Source of the DNA: Cannabis sativa | Taxonomy: Eukaryota; Streptophyta; Magnoliopsida; Rosales; Cannabaceae | Direction of reading: 5' to 3' | Assembly: GCF_029168945.1 (NCBI RefSeq) | Contig: NC_083604.1 | Coordinates: 7,742,812 to 7,806,811 of the forward strand | DNA length: 64,000 nt | Shown here: positions 44,121-56,376 of the stretch, in pieces | How positions within the stretch are numbered: the stretch's first letter is position 1 | Layout: each line of letters begins with the position of its first letter | Notes under the pieces: generated by a model | The model's input: the letters and a program-made list of their open reading frames with translations, nothing else | Database searches by the model: none | What the model was told of the DNA's origin: nothing | Program-made: the position numbers and the translations under genes

Positions 44121-45278
44121 TTTCCATTTGTTGTTCTAAGTGATTAATTATTGTGCCTAATGCTATACTTTTGATATAATTAATTATTGATCATAACTAC
44201 TTAGCTAGGGCCATGTGCCTTCAACATATTAGAGCATATCTAACCTCTCTATAAATAGATAATATTGTATTTTATTACTCTTTTACATTATTTGATTATT
44301 TGTAGTACTTTTTGTAAAATGCTTTAATAGCGAGCAACTTTAAAAATTATTAAAAAATCATATTATACTATTATTTAATATATATTAAATAGTTATTTTT
44401 TTAATGACAAAATTATAATAAAACAAAAATAAAGAGAAGATATAAAAGATGATGTTGTTAGGTATATTTTTAGCATTCTTTTTCACTCCAATAATATAAG
44501 GATCCATTCAAGCAAAGATATACCAAAAATAAATTCATGTCATCAAATGTTCTGGCAAAAGTAAATCCATCTCATCAAATATTCTCAAAAATAATTCCAT
44601 CGGTAATATTCTCTTAATATTTGTATGTCACAATATCTAATGTGCTTTGTCTTTTTTTTTTCATAAGATATACATGGATCAAAGTTTATTTATGTGATTT
44701 ATTAAAATAAAAAGTTCATTTATATATTTGAACTTTAAGATTACATTTATTATTGTCATATTAATTATTGCATAACAACATTTCTAATAGAGATAAAAAT
44801 AAATTACACAAAGTTGAAATATAAAAATGTGTTCCAATGATATTGTTGATGGTAATGTCAACCAAGTTAAGGCAAAAAAATTAAAGTAAAGATAAAGTTT
44901 AAAGATGATTAACTATTAAGTTCTTAAGAGCTCTGTAAAAGTGGAGAAATGCTACTGTTGCATTGATTCGTTAATATGAGTTACAAAGTATAATTTTCAA
45001 CCCCAGTCTCTCTAATCAAAGAGGATCCTATTTATAATTACACTATTGACCTTGATATAAGTTGTCCCAAAAGCTAAAACATATATATTCTGATTTGTAC
45101 TAAGGAAATCAACAATGCAAGGGGTAGTTGCGGTCAAGTGTCAGTTCATACGTACTCAAACCTGTGGATTTGGTCTCCATTACCCTTTGTACACCTATTA
45201 CTTGCCCATGCCCTATAGAGGCATAGAGGCTTTATTTGATCCCCATCATGTACACCGTACAGTGTGTTCCATGCCTTA
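44024..45278 (+). repeat. Duplicated 3' flank of the BAHD gene
   Basis: It repeats 40899 to about 42126, including the (TTA)n tract (about 44025-44119, longer here), the AT-rich flank and the LTR start TGTTGATGGTAATGTC (from 44844). It is cut at 45278 by the LTR of the next element. With the pseudogene, the duplicated block is about 2.1-2.2 kb. Confidence 0.88.
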
Positions 45279-45832
45279 TGTTAACGCAGATTTTCGTTAA
45301 CCAAAATTTGAGCCTAATATTGATAATCTCAAACAGAAAAGTAAAAACAGTAAAGGAAAAAGTATGAACACAATGGATTTTTTACGTGGTTTTACAGTTA
45401 AAATTTTGCATAGTCCATGAGTCAATCTTAATAGATTTCTGATAGTTTTTCAGGGCCTCCCCCCCGTCTTATTTTTTTTTTCTTCCTCCCCCTTTTAATC
45501 TAGCCTACAACTATTGATAATCACATAGTTGGAAGTTAATTACAAGGTTGACCGCAATCTTTACAACATTTATCCCTGAAATCATAGGGTCTGATTACAT
45601 ATCACGTAATATAAATGTGGTGATTATTTGAATATCACACAGCTGTGAATATCCCGCTTTAACTGGGTCAAAACAAACATGTATTAAACATGCACGTTGT
45701 AAACCATATTGTTTTGAAATATCTCACTGGGGAATAGAGCAGAGGCAACCTTGATAGCGAGCTGGAGCTTGTCATATTCCTTTCCAAGTGTAATAATGCG
45801 AATCTCAGTGCTTTTACTCTGGAAGCCTAACA
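45279..45832 (-). repeat. 3' LTR of the Tat-like element (554 bp)
   Basis: On plus it runs from TGTTAACGCAG to GGAAGCCTAACA, so both ends have TGTTA/TAACA inverted termini. Immediately to the right, CCCTCTTTG is the complement of a polypurine tract (CAAAGAGGG). A TTTTTTACGTGGTTTTACAG motif near its start matches the style of the solo LTR at 3177-3901. The inner border is inferred from the purine tract. Confidence 0.6.
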
Positions 45833-46475
45833 CCCTCTTTGACGATCGCAACTTTTAGTGACGAGGTGATCTTTAACATGAGCATGTCTTCTTGTGGTGA
45901 GGTGGACACCTCGCTATCAGTTGATTTGGTTCACTCGTCTGCTATACTTAGTTTGTATGCTGTAAATTATACCCTAAGTGTTTTCACTGTCGTTATATCC
46001 CCTCCACGTAATGAGGTTAGTGCCTTGTCTTGTACACCTGAAGTTACATGATTTCTCGTCGAGGCACAAGGCAACAGTTTGTATATTTTTGTCTTGCATA
46101 AGACTATTTAGTCAGTTGAGTTGTAAATATACTCTGTTAATTATACTTTTAATGAGTTATTCCATCTCAAGTGTAATTATAATGACATGCCTTGGTTTGT
46201 GTTCTTCCCAGCTTGACACGTGTTTTCCTCTGATGTGCTAGCCGAATTTTGGGTTTTCTCCTTAAAATCTTTTTGATAAAAATTAGTACTTTGTAATGAT
46301 TACAAAGGGTACTTTCATCATAATCCCTTTTGAAAAAACGCACATGTTCTCTTATTTTGGGGGTCGTGCAGTTTTGAGGTACATCAGCATTAAATGACCA
46401 TCTTTTCCACATCTACTTTGAATTCTATCCGTAGGATCAAACATTTCTCTGATCTGACGAAACTAATCTCAAGAG

Positions 46476-46936
46476 TATAAAGTAAGAAAAAGGAACCACC
46501 TTTGCATTATCTCCTCCATTTTAGAAATTCTGAGAAACTCTTCACTAAGAATCAACATCGAGTTTGCCCGAGAATTCACATGCCATCCCTATCCTTGACT
46601 TTTTTTCCTGCGAGTTTCCTCCGACTTCCTCTTCTCGAAGCGATCCTTACTACATTCGAGGATTTGCAGACTGAACAACCATTCATTGCCCCAAACCCTA
46701 ATTTCAAACTGTAAGTTACTTTTCTTCTTTACATGCTTGTTACATTGTGTTTAATTGCTGTATCATTTTTGTATCGTTGCCATCTCATTTGGTTTTAGTA
46801 GTTTTTAGGGTTGAAATGTATTTGGGTCAACATTAGGGTTCATGCATTACGTAGGTTTTTTTAGAATCTTCAACTCACCACCTTCTGGTTTGACAAAATT
46901 ATTTCTAGGGATTGTGACTGCTTTCTTCTTGCAGCA
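46476..46936 (+). promoter_or_regulatory. Promoter, 5' UTR and 5' UTR intron of the antisense extra ORF
   Basis: A TATA-like box (TATAAAG, 46476-46482) precedes a leader. A donor GTAAGT at 46711 pairs with a polypyrimidine tract and acceptor TTTCTTCTTGCAG ending at 46934, two bases before the ATG at 46937. This would be a 224-bp intron in the 5' UTR. The order and orientation of these signals support a plus-strand transcript, opposite to the element. Not tested by any transcript data. Confidence 0.5.
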
Positions 46937-49475
46937 ATGTCCCACTCTGGTTCAATAATAATTTATCGTCCACAAGATTTAGAACTTGAGTTTCCTAAAG
47001 ATTCAGCCATCCCTTATAAACCCAACCCTTCAAAACCCACATCTAAATTAGAGTTGCACGATGCTAGGGTTAGGGAACACCTAATGAGAACCTATCATGA
47101 AGATAATGCTAGTTGCCAGAGGCGCTTCTGCAAGAAATCATCAAAGGAAAATGTCGTTTCTTATGAGATGCGACCTAGCCAAAACCTCTCAGTGCGTCCT
47201 TTATTTTTTTTGGCAAAGCCTTTGTTTTTACCCAATCACGATTGCTTTTGAACCAGGTGACTTGGATTTTGAAATAATGTCTCCCAAGCCACGTACATAA
47301 AAGACTCCCCAGGATCCCAGCGTCACCTTTGAAGTTGAGTTAATAGAATCGAAGGTGCGATCTATCTTAGGCCACACAGGTGATATATTGAAGACTTGTG
47401 GAATCGAACTTGAGCGAGCATGCTAGTTAGGTCAGAGGGTGAGTTTAGTTGTTAACCCCTGCGCATTTTTTAGGTGATACCTCAGGAGCTAGTGGTGAGA
47501 CCAATACCAGTTGCTTGACTGGCATGGGTGCCTGGAGCCTTGAACACATCAGTACGGGGACCATATAAACCACTTTGGGGTTGCCCCATTCCAGCTGACT
47601 CCTATCTCCTACAAAATTCTCGCTAGTTTGAAGGTCTTGTATAAAATTTTGAAGTGGGAGTGCCCTACGCCAGTAGAGATTGAGTACTCGGTTAAGGTTG
47701 TTCCAGTAAGGAAGAATGCCGCAGGGGGCTTTTATTATCTCGGTGATCACTCTAGCGAACCTAAAATTATTGTGGACCTGCCAAACAAAGTATCTTTCAA
47801 AGACGACTTCTTGTGGACAACTGGCCTTTCCCCGATCGGTACAACCACCTTCCGCAGAATTCATAAGTGATTGTTTTCCTCATGCTCAGTTGAACGGATC
47901 CTTATCTTTTCATTTTTAGTTTTCTAACCAATGTTTTGTTTGTTTTTTTTTACAGCCCTCTCAAAAATACCTGTCCCTACTCCCGAGATGGTCAGTCGGC
48001 ACAAGCGCCTGTTGACTCTTCCCCACAGCCTTAGGTCATGCGACTTCCTCTTGAACGAGGCCAATCTGAGATGTGGGCCTTCTTACTGACAAGGAGTACA
48101 CTTGTGATTATAAGTTTCCCAAATATTCTTCTTGGCAGCAGGTTCCCGTTCCAAAGGAGGATAAGGCCTAGGATCGTGTGGCTCGAGCACAAAATCTTTA
48201 AAACACTGTCCCTCGCGAAGCCGGTGAAGGAGCATCCTGAGGTAATCAATATGGTTAGTCTCCCACAGTACTTAGGGCTGAACGTAACACATTAGTCACC
48301 TTCCGAGACACCCACCTTAATTTTTATATTTGGAATTCCCTTCTCGTTGACCGAGTTGCTCATAGGTTTTACAGCTGGTACCCTAGATTCTACATCCAGT
48401 TTTACTATCACGAGTCATATTATGGTATAGCTGAGCAATATGGCACCATGACAGATAAGGCAAGTCATGTAGACGCGAGCTGGGATCTAGAACAAATCAA
48501 TCCCTTTGATATATTCAAAATAATAGGCTGTAGGGATTTTAGTGGGTATTACGGTCCTCCTACCCCCTCTTCTAGTGATAGCTCGCCTTCTAGTGGTTTT
48601 GGTAAATCCCTTAGGTGGAAAATTGTATTCCCCTTTTTTTTTTCTTCTACCGTTTTAATAATTGTAACACTTCATTTTGTCTTCCAAACATGAGTTTTGA
48701 AGATATTATGGACCAAAAAAGGAAGAAAAGGGGAACCAACCCAGGGGTTCCCACAAATGCCAAGGTGGTGCCCTCTAAAGGACAAAAGAAAACCACTGCC
48801 CATAAGAAGAAGACATTTCCCAAGCCCATTAACCTCGAGGTCTCTGATACCGAGACCCATAAACAGATTCCACCTCTAGTTGATCTAAACATCAAAGCAC
48901 CTCCTCCTAAGATGGCTCATGCCTCTGCCTCCTCGAGCCAGGCCATTGAAACTTTGTCAGTCGCAGGAGAGGAGGCTGGTTCTAAATTTTCCCAGGCATT
49001 TGGGATTGCCTGGTGGCGCAAACTTAACGCTCTCCTTCCCCGTGATTGGGATCTAATCAATCTTGGGAGTCCAGAAGAGTCGTTTCTGAGGAACTTGGAC
49101 TATACCCTCATGGTAAGTTGGTCGTATTATTGTTATTATTATTATTTTGTTTCTCATATTCATTTGCTCATAATTCTCCAAGCTTCTTTCCTGTCTTTTA
49201 CCTCCAATCAACGAATCTTGGAGCAGCTTAGATACCTGGAGGGCGAGGTCCAAAAATCAGTAGCCCAATGCGGGGTGGTGATTAAGCAACAGGATGACGC
49301 CCTGCAGGAAATCACCCATCCCAAACAGGAGGCCGAGAAGCTCACTGAGAAGGATGGCGAACTCGCAAGGAAGGAAGCCAAAACCACATAACAATGCAAC
49401 AAGCTCGACCTTTGTACCGTATACCGAGCCTGGGTGGCGAATCCCAACATGGACACAAGCTTCTTGGAGGAAGAG
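46937..49475 (+). pseudogene. Antisense extra ORF, 5' part (Transposase_28-like), interrupted
   Basis: It starts MSHSGSIIIYRPQDLELEFP. At about 47590-47870 a frame reads QLTPISYKILASLKVLYKIL, then GGFYYLGDH and KIIVDLPNKVSFKDDFLWTTGL. This resembles the plant 'putative gypsy type transposon' family (PF04195, Transposase_28), recognised by pattern only. The part at 48690-49391 is rich in Lys/Pro and ends in a coiled coil (RYLEGEVQKSVAQCG, ITHPKQEAEKLTEKDGELARKE). A candidate intron runs from GTAAGT at 49113 to CAG at 49226 and keeps the frame. A TAA at 49389-49391 and frame changes between segments suggest decay. The frame is cut at 49475 by the gypsy insertion and resumes at 58419. Confidence 0.6.
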
Positions 49476-51452
49476 TGTAACGTCCTAATGCTAAGGCACG
49501 TTACAGTGCTTTTTCAATTATTGTGCAATCTTTGTTAATCAAAGAAATTTCTCGAAAAACGTGTCAAATTAAAACTTTTGCTTTAGATATTAAACTTTGT
49601 AATACAATATAATATTTACAAATCCCGGGATCCCTTCTTTTAAACTTTGTAAAATTTACTTTTCAAACTATACGTTCAAAATACACAAGTTCTAGGTCGC
49701 ACAGCAACTTTCAAAATACAACTCCCAGATGTCCCGAGACCGAACACTCCAGGTCGCGCCGCTTGACATGTACAACCTCACCCGAGCTCAGGATCACTCC
49801 TGTTCAGCCTTCGCCTTTCCTTTACCTACACATAGAAGCAAAAACTGTGAGTCAACAGACTCAGTAAGAAATACATATAACATACCATATAATTTCCGAC
49901 CTGTAAATAGGCGCCCATACACCTATTTACAGAGCTTAACAGATGAGTATGAACGTTCAATACCAGGGTACAACCACTATACCATATGCACATCGTACCT
50001 CACTGTACGAGTGTTGGTAGGGTTTACCCCGAACACTGAGTAATACTGAGTGATGTACCACACACCTTAGCATTTCCTCGTGCCCGTGTTGGTATCACTG
50101 TATCGTACTCACAGCCACAATAATCACTATACCAATGCACTCTATAACTTATTCATACAAGTGTTGGTAGGGCTTAACATAATTCAAGCATGCATATATA
50201 AACACATATACACACATTCAGATAATCACATCATACATTATACACAGTTCTTACCTGTTTTCCGAATTCAAGTGTGCTAGCCGACCTGAACGGAATTCAC
50301 GTGCTAGATGGATGCCCTAATCACAATAATAGCAACACAGATGAGTGACTCGCTAAATCACTTTCCGGGACTTTAAACTTGAAACTAAAAGTTTCCCTAT
50401 CGATAAACCTCATGGAAATACCCTAAATATCTCAAAATTGGCCAAAACTAGGGTTCTGAAAATTCCCCCAACAGGCAGACCGGTTCCCAACCGGCAATCC
50501 GGTTCTGGGTCACCAACCGGTCGACCGGTTGGTACTGGCCTCCCAGAACCGGAATTCCGGTTCTGCTGCTGGGAACCAAAAATCATCCCCCTTAATTCAA
50601 ATCAAGCCCAAACCTTTCCAAACTCTCCAGTATACCTATACAATGCATACACAATGATTTCCAGGCAGTAATTCACAGAATAAACCATTACAACTCAAGT
50701 TGCCATTAATGAACAAAGCTTGAGTTTCAAAACTCAAGCTTGCTTAAAACCATTCACAAGCATCAAAACCAGTAGCTAGGGAATTAGATTAACTCAATTT
50801 AACCCCAGAAATTGAACCCCAAACATTTCAAAAACCAACAGCCACTAAACCTAGAAATTCATAGTGAAACTAAACTAAAACTTCAAAAACTTAAGGGGAG
50901 AAGAACTAGGGTTACCTTGCCTTGATTCCTCTTGAATCCTTTGCTGAAAACACAGAATTTCAGCTCCCAAAACCCCTTGCCCTTGCTGCCTTCGAAGAGA
51001 GAAAGAGAGAAGAGAGAGCTTCTCTTGATTTTTGATTTTTCTTTGTTTTTCCTTTATTTTTCAAATGAAAATGAGTTAATTACTTAACTCCTTCTAACTT
51101 AAATGCTAGGTGTCAACTACTTGGGCAGCCACCTCACTCACCCTTAACCAAAAGACTAAAATGCCCTTAGACTTAAAACTAGGGTATTTCTAAACTTACC
51201 CATGTGATTATCTAGCCATCCATCGCATTTTTCGTTGTCGCCGAGCAAAAATTACCAAATTAACATATTTCACATATAAGCTAAATATTACCCCTAGAGT
51301 TTAATAAAATCTCCGGAATTGAGAAATTATAACTCTAATATTTATTTCTAAATATTGGGTCCACATTTAAAATTAATTCACAAATAATAATAAAATAATA
51401 ATAATTAGTGCTAATTGCCTTTTCTAATCACATTACTTGAGCGGTCATTACA
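49476..51452 (-). repeat. 3' LTR of the gypsy chromovirus (1977 bp)
   Basis: It runs from TGTAACGTCCTAATGC to GCGGTCATTACA on plus. It lacks a segment of about 95 bp present in the other LTR (58066-58160), lost next to a repeated TTCTAAA. The plus strand beyond it (51453-51470, ATTATATCCCCCCGTT) is the complement of the polypurine tract. Small ORFs 49729-50043, 50080-50280 and 50438-50671 recur in the other LTR and are not genes. A CCGGTT-rich stretch lies at 50470-50570. Confidence 0.9.
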
Positions 51453-52220
51453 ATTATATCCCCCCGTTAATAGGATTTCGTCCCCGAAATCTAACCTGAA
51501 TAGCTCTGGGTGTTGAGTCCTCATATCTGACTCCAATTCCCAGGTGGCTTCTTCCACCTTACTGTTCCTCCAGAGCACCTTAACCAGTGCAATAGTCTTG
51601 TTGCGAAGAACTTTATCTTTTCTATCCAAAATCTGAACAGGCTGCTCTTCATAAGATAAGTCTGGTTGTAGTTCAAGGGCTTCATAACTCAAGACATGAG
51701 TCGGGTCTGACACGTATTTCCTTAACATAGAGATGTGAAATACGTCATGAACAGCTGATAAAGCTGGTGGTAAGGCTAGCCGATACGCTACCTGCCCGAC
51801 CTTCTCGAGTATCTGAAATGGCCCAATGAACCTAGGGCTTAACTTACCCTTCTTCCCGAAGCGCCTAATACCTTTCATTGGTGAAACCCGCAGGAAAACA
51901 TGTTCCCCTGCCTGAAATGTAACATCTCTGCGCTTCGGATCAGCATAACTTTTCTGCCTGCTTTGAGAAGCAAGCATCCGAGCCTTGATCTTATCAATAG
52001 CTTCATTGGTCCTCTGCACTAACTCTGGACCCAGGTACTTCCTTTCTCCTGTCTCGTCCCAATGAATTGGAGAACGACATTTTCTACCATATAACATCTC
52101 ATAGGGAGCCATCCCTATTGTACTTTGGTAGCTGTTGTTGTAGGAGAATTCAATTAAAGGCAAATACTTACTCCATGAACCCTCAAAGTCCATGACACAG
52201 GCTCGCAGCAAATCTTCCAA
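51411..52220 (-). pseudogene. Gypsy chromovirus integrase C-terminal part with chromodomain-like end
   Basis: Its 269 codons begin at EDLLRACVMDFEGSW, which follows the catalytic Glu helix. They contain the integrase C-terminal landmarks YNNSYQSTIGMAPYEMLYGR and KLSPRFIGPFQILEKVG, then ALPPALSAVHDVFHISMLRKY. The last part (IALVKVLWRNSKVEEATWELESDM) resembles the chromodomain-like region of Tekay elements, thought to steer integration towards heterochromatin. A frameshift near 52200 separates it from the core domain. Confidence 0.88.
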
Positions 52221-52575
52221 GATCTGGATAGTTCTTTACGTGACCATCGGTGCGAGGGTGAAAGGCTGTACTAAACTTTAACTTGGTACCCATAGCCTTC
52301 TGAAGACTCACCCAAAATTTCGATGTGAACTTTGGATCCCTATCTGACACAATAGATTTAGGGGCTCCGTGGAGACGAACTATCTCCCTCACATACAATT
52401 CAACATACTGATCCACTGAATATGTAACTTTCACTGGTAGGAAGTGAGCTGACTTTGTGAATCTGTCCACGATAACCCAAACAGAATCATACATTCTCGT
52501 AGTTCTAGGCAAACCAGTTACAAAGTCCATTGCGATGCCCTCCCACTTCCATTCTGGAAGGACCAAAGGTTGCAA
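52183..52575 (-). pseudogene. Gypsy chromovirus integrase core, catalytic Glu lost
   Basis: The frame contains EWKWEGIAMDFVTGLP (first catalytic Asp) and SIVSDRDPKFTS (second Asp). After STAFHPRTDG the usual sequence with the catalytic Glu is replaced by HVKNYPDL and the frame shifts, so the third acidic residue is missing. It is linked upstream to the zinc-binding part by a short broken stretch (52576-52611). Confidence 0.88.
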
Positions 52576-52611
52576 TAACCCTGCCGGCCTCTGATGTTCA
52601 GCCTTAATCTG

Positions 52612-53694
52612 CTAGCAGGTTAAACACATGGACACATAGTCCACCACATCTCTTTTCATCCCATACCACCAGAAGTAGGGTTTCAAATCCTGATACATCT
52701 TGGTGGTTCCCGGATGCAACGAATAAGGCGTAGTGTGAGCTTCATCAAGTATCTCTTTCTTAAGCTCATCAACACTAGGAACACAAACTCGAGCTTTATA
52801 TAACAACATTCCACTGCTCGAGACTGAAAAGCCTCTAGGCCGACCATCCACTACTTCGTCTCGAACTTTAACTAGTTCGGGATCTTCCAGTTGTGCCTTT
52901 CTGATTCTCTCCAACAGATCAGATTGGAGTGTTAAATTATGTAACTTCCCGACCACAAACTCAATTCCTGCACTAACCATTTCCGAGGCTAGTTGAGGAG
53001 CTATCATAACCGTATTACAAACTTGCCCGGGACCTTTTCTGCTTAAAGCATCGGCCACAACATTGGCTTTCCCGGGGTGATACAGTATTTCACAATCGTA
53101 GTCTTTAACCAACTCCAGCCACCTTCTCTGCCTCATATTCAAATCTTTCTGGGTGAAAAAGTATTTAAGACTCTTATGATCAGTATAAATCTCACACTTT
53201 TCACCGTAAAGATAATGTCGCCAAATCTTTAAAGCAAAAACCACAGCAGCGAGCTCTAAATCATGAGTTTGGTAACGCTGCTCATAATCCTTCAGTTGAC
53301 GAGAGGCATAGGCTATGACTCTGTCAGCTTGCATCAGAACACATCCCAGACCCTGTCTGGATGCATCACAATAAACCACAAATTTTTCTTGATCTGATGG
53401 CAAAGCTAACACCGGAGCTGTTATCAAACGTTGCTTCAACTCCTGAAAACTTGACTCACACTTATCTGACCACACAAATCTCTGATTTTTCTTGGTCAAT
53501 TCGGTTAAGGGCATAGAAAGTTTAGAAAATCCTTCGACGAAACGTCGATAATACCCTGCTAACCCGAGAAAACTTCGAACTTCCGTCACAGACTTGGGCC
53601 TCGGCCAATTCTTCACTGATTCCACCTTGTTTGGATCGACCATAATTCCATTCTTCCCAACAATATGACCCAGAAAGGACACCTTAGACAACAC
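52612..53694 (-). pseudogene. Gypsy chromovirus RT thumb, RNase H and integrase zinc domain
   Basis: 360 codons: [20 protein letters not shown] (RT thumb), [17 protein letters not shown] and the RNase H motifs [49 protein letters not shown] and VVADALSR. It ends with an HHCC zinc segment, [23 protein letters not shown] and CLTC. It stops at 52612, just before the integrase core, at a nonsense codon in place of a conserved position. Confidence 0.9.
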
Positions 53695-53739
53695 GAATTC
53701 ACACTTTTTAAACTTGGCATACAGCTTGTGATCCCTAAG

Positions 53740-55605
53740 TCACTGTAACACCATTCGAAGATGATGCTCGTGCTCCTCTTCCGACTGAGAGTATACAAGA
53801 ATGTCATCGATAAACACTATAACGCAGTTATCGAGGAAATCCTTGAATACCCTATTCATGAGATCCATAAAGGCCGCAGGAGCATTAGTCAATCCGAATG
53901 ACATTACCAGAAACTCATAGTGCCCATATCTTGTTCTAAAAGCAGTCTTTGGTATGTCCTCCTCCCGAATTCTGAGTTGATGATAACCCGACCGTAAATC
54001 AATCTTCGAAAACACTGTCTTTCCCTGAAGCTGATCGAACAAATCATCGATCCTGGGCAACGGGTACTTGTTTTTAATCGTCAGCTTGTTTAGTTCTCGA
54101 TAATCAATACACATTCTGAGGGAACCATCTTTCTTTTTCACAAAAAGAACCGGAGCTCCCCAGGGCGATACACTGGGTCGAATAAACCCAATGTCAAGCA
54201 TCCCCTGAAGTTGTAACTTAAGCTCCTTGAGTTCTGCTAGAGCCATCCTATACGGAGCTTTAGAAACAGGTTCAACTCCAGGTGCCAAATCAATTACAAA
54301 ATCAATCTCTCGCAGTGGCGGCAATCTCGGCAACTCCTCGGGAAACACATCAAGAAAATCTTTCACCACCCGAACTACCTCAGGCCCAAATGTTTCAGGT
54401 CTGCTGGAGTCAAATACCACCGCTAGAAATCCTACACAACCATCGCATAGTAAATCTCTAGCCCTCAGCACAGAAATAACCGGGATCCGAGACCCCTGAA
54501 TTGACCCAACATAAACAAATGGATCTTCACCTTCCGGCTGAAAAGTCACCATTTTACGCCTACAATCTATACTGGCCGAATACTTGGATAGAAAATCCAT
54601 TCCCAGTATAATATCAAACTCAGTTAATTTCAATTTTATGAGGTCAGTACTCAATTCCCTATCTTCGATCCTAATCGGCATAGACCTAATGCGCCTATTA
54701 GAGATAACCAATTCCCCGCTAGGCATTAGGGTTCCAAACCCTCTTTCTAAAATATCACAAGGCCTACCCAAAAGATCAATCACTCTTGTAGCCACATATG
54801 AACGTGTAGCTCCCGAGTCAAATAATACTGTAAATAATAAGTTGTTGACGGGAAGCTGACCTGTCACAACAGAAGGACTGGCTGCGGCATCAGCTTGGGT
54901 AATGGCAAACACACGAGCAGGAACCGGTTTCACCTCAGCTTTCGGCTCCTCTTTCTTTGCCTGGGGGCAATCTTTCTTGAAATGCCCCACCATGCCACAC
55001 AGGAAGCATGTCTTTTGGTTACATTCTCCCGGATGATGTTTCTTACACCTTGGACACTCAGGATAAGAGTAACCCTGGCGTCCTCCTCTGCCTTGGTTCC
55101 CACGGAACCGCTTACTTTGCCCCGAGCCACCAGAAGCTGGAACAACTTTTCTTTTCTGCTCGGTGGTGGAGTCACCACCATCCCTACCATAAACAGGAGT
55201 AGGAATAGTGGGGGTTCCACCAACACTCGGAGTCACCCGGGGCTCCTGAAGGAATGTCACCGCACCCTCGGCTCTCAAAGCCTTCTCAACCATATCTGCA
55301 TACGTGGTTGCTTCAGTAGTGGTAATAACCAGATCATGCCGGATCTTTGCACTCAAACCCGCTAAATATTTTTCTTTCTTACTGAAGTCAGTGGGCACAA
55401 TTCCTGTTGCCAACTTAGCCAACCGATCAAACTTCGTCGTGTATTCAGTGACTGACATTCCCTCAGTCTGAACTAGATCAGTGAACTCTTTCCGCTTTGC
55501 ACTGCGGACCGCTTCGTTGTAATACTTGAAGTTGAATAACTCCTTAAATTCTTCCCAGGTCATCAGCGTGACGTCCCGAGTGAGGGTTATCAACTCCCAC
55601 CACAC
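53740..55605 (-). CDS. Gypsy chromovirus gag (main part), protease and reverse transcriptase N-terminal part
   Basis: 621 codons. Residues 1-115 are a Retrotrans_gag domain ([40 protein letters not shown]). A CCHC knuckle is at 200-213 ([14 protein letters not shown]). The protease active site is at 263-267 ([10 protein letters not shown]). RT follows with [36 protein letters not shown] and [14 protein letters not shown], and the catalytic FIDD ([12 protein letters not shown]) near the end. The frame stops shortly after the palm, before the thumb in the next frame. The motif set matches Tekay/Del chromoviruses. Long antisense ORFs here are shadows. Confidence 0.92.
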   Translation of the reverse strand: MWWELITLTRDVTLMTWEEFKELFNFKYYNEAVRSAKRKEFTDLVQTEGMSVTEYTTKFDRLAKLATGIVPTDFSKKEKYLAGLSAKIRHDLVITTTEATTYADMVEKALRAEGAVTFLQEPRVTPSVGGTPTIPTPVYGRDGGDSTTEQKRKVVPASGGSGQSKRFRGNQGRGGRQGYSYPECPRCKKHHPGECNQKTCFLCGMVGHFKKDCPQAKKEEPKAEVKPVPARVFAITQADAAASPSVVTGQLPVNNLLFTVLFDSGATRSYVATRVIDLLGRPCDILERGFGTLMPSGELVISNRRIRSMPIRIEDRELSTDLIKLKLTEFDIILGMDFLSKYSASIDCRRKMVTFQPEGEDPFVYVGSIQGSRIPVISVLRARDLLCDGCVGFLAVVFDSSRPETFGPEVVRVVKDFLDVFPEELPRLPPLREIDFVIDLAPGVEPVSKAPYRMALAELKELKLQLQGMLDIGFIRPSVSPWGAPVLFVKKKDGSLRMCIDYRELNKLTIKNKYPLPRIDDLFDQLQGKTVFSKIDLRSGYHQLRIREEDIPKTAFRTRYGHYEFLVMSFGLTNAPAAFMDLMNRVFKDFLDNCVIVFIDDILVYSQSEEEHEHHLRMVLQ

Positions 55606-56093
55606 GAGAGCATCTTCCTAAAACTGGAAAGTGGCGCAGGTCACCCGGTCATTTCCAACCACTCCCATAAAATTAAGGATGCGTTCAATCATTGAAAGCC
55701 ACTGCTCGGCCTTCATCACATCAGGGCCTCCCAGAAACCTTTGGAGGTGCTGTTTTCGAAATCTTTCGTACAACGGTTCCATACGGTTGCCAACAACGGG
55801 TTGTTCTCCGCCGGCACCGCAGGAACTGCAACGGCCTGAACCACTTGAGGAGGCACGGCAGGAGGACCCTGCTGCCTCAACCTTTGAATCTCTTCATCTT
55901 GCTGGCGGATTCTATCTTGCATCTCAGCAAATCTTTGCTCCCAATCAGGAGGAGCTTGAGGTGGATTTACAGGGCGACCACCCTGAGCTTTGCCTCGGCC
56001 ACGGCCGCGACCACGAGGATTTTGAGGATTCCCCTGACCGCCTCCGGTCTCAACCATGCCACCCTGACTTCTTGTATTTCGCGGGGCATCCAT
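55606..56093 (-). pseudogene. Gypsy chromovirus gag N-terminal part, frameshifted
   Basis: It starts MDAPRNTRSQGGMVETGGG, followed by an RGRGRGRG-like tract and a short coiled coil (RFAEMQDRIRQQDEEIQRLRQ). Near 55790 the frame shifts. A neighbouring frame then carries LYERFRKQHLQRFLGG and DVMKAEQW, and reaches the main gag frame after a TAG at about 55620. The start codon choice follows the only ATG ahead of the family-typical N-terminus. Confidence 0.85.
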
Positions 56094-56359
56094 TTAATAG
56101 GACTTAGCCTGCGAATCCATAAGCCAGGCAGGTTAGACAGCGATCAAAATTAACACCGCTTTTAATAACTTAAAGGCAACACACTTTCTTTTTTTTTTTT
56201 AGAAATATATTTAATTTAAATCTAATATGCTTCCTAACATGCTTTCACATTCATATTTATTTAAAATACTAAACAAGTACGGGCTTACTGAACCGTGAAC
56301 CGAGCTTTCTCTGATGAAGATTGTACATGTCATAGCAAGCTTTGGTAGACAAACCTGGC

Positions 56360-56372
56360 GGCTCTGATACCA
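56360..56372 (-). other. Primer-binding site of the gypsy chromovirus
   Basis: On the element strand it reads TGGTATCAGAGCC, an exact initiator Met-tRNA site, a few bases inside the 5' LTR. Confidence 0.93.
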
Positions 56373-56376
56373 AAAT

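Noticed and set aside
46059..46500. Short ORFs at 45839-46241 and 46502-46714 as genes
   Set aside because: They lie in promoter/leader DNA of the extra ORF and show no similarity or consistent frame.
54227..55365. Plus-strand ORFs opposite gypsy gag-pol (up to 156 codons)
   Set aside because: Antisense shadows of the well-supported minus-strand frame at 53740-55605.
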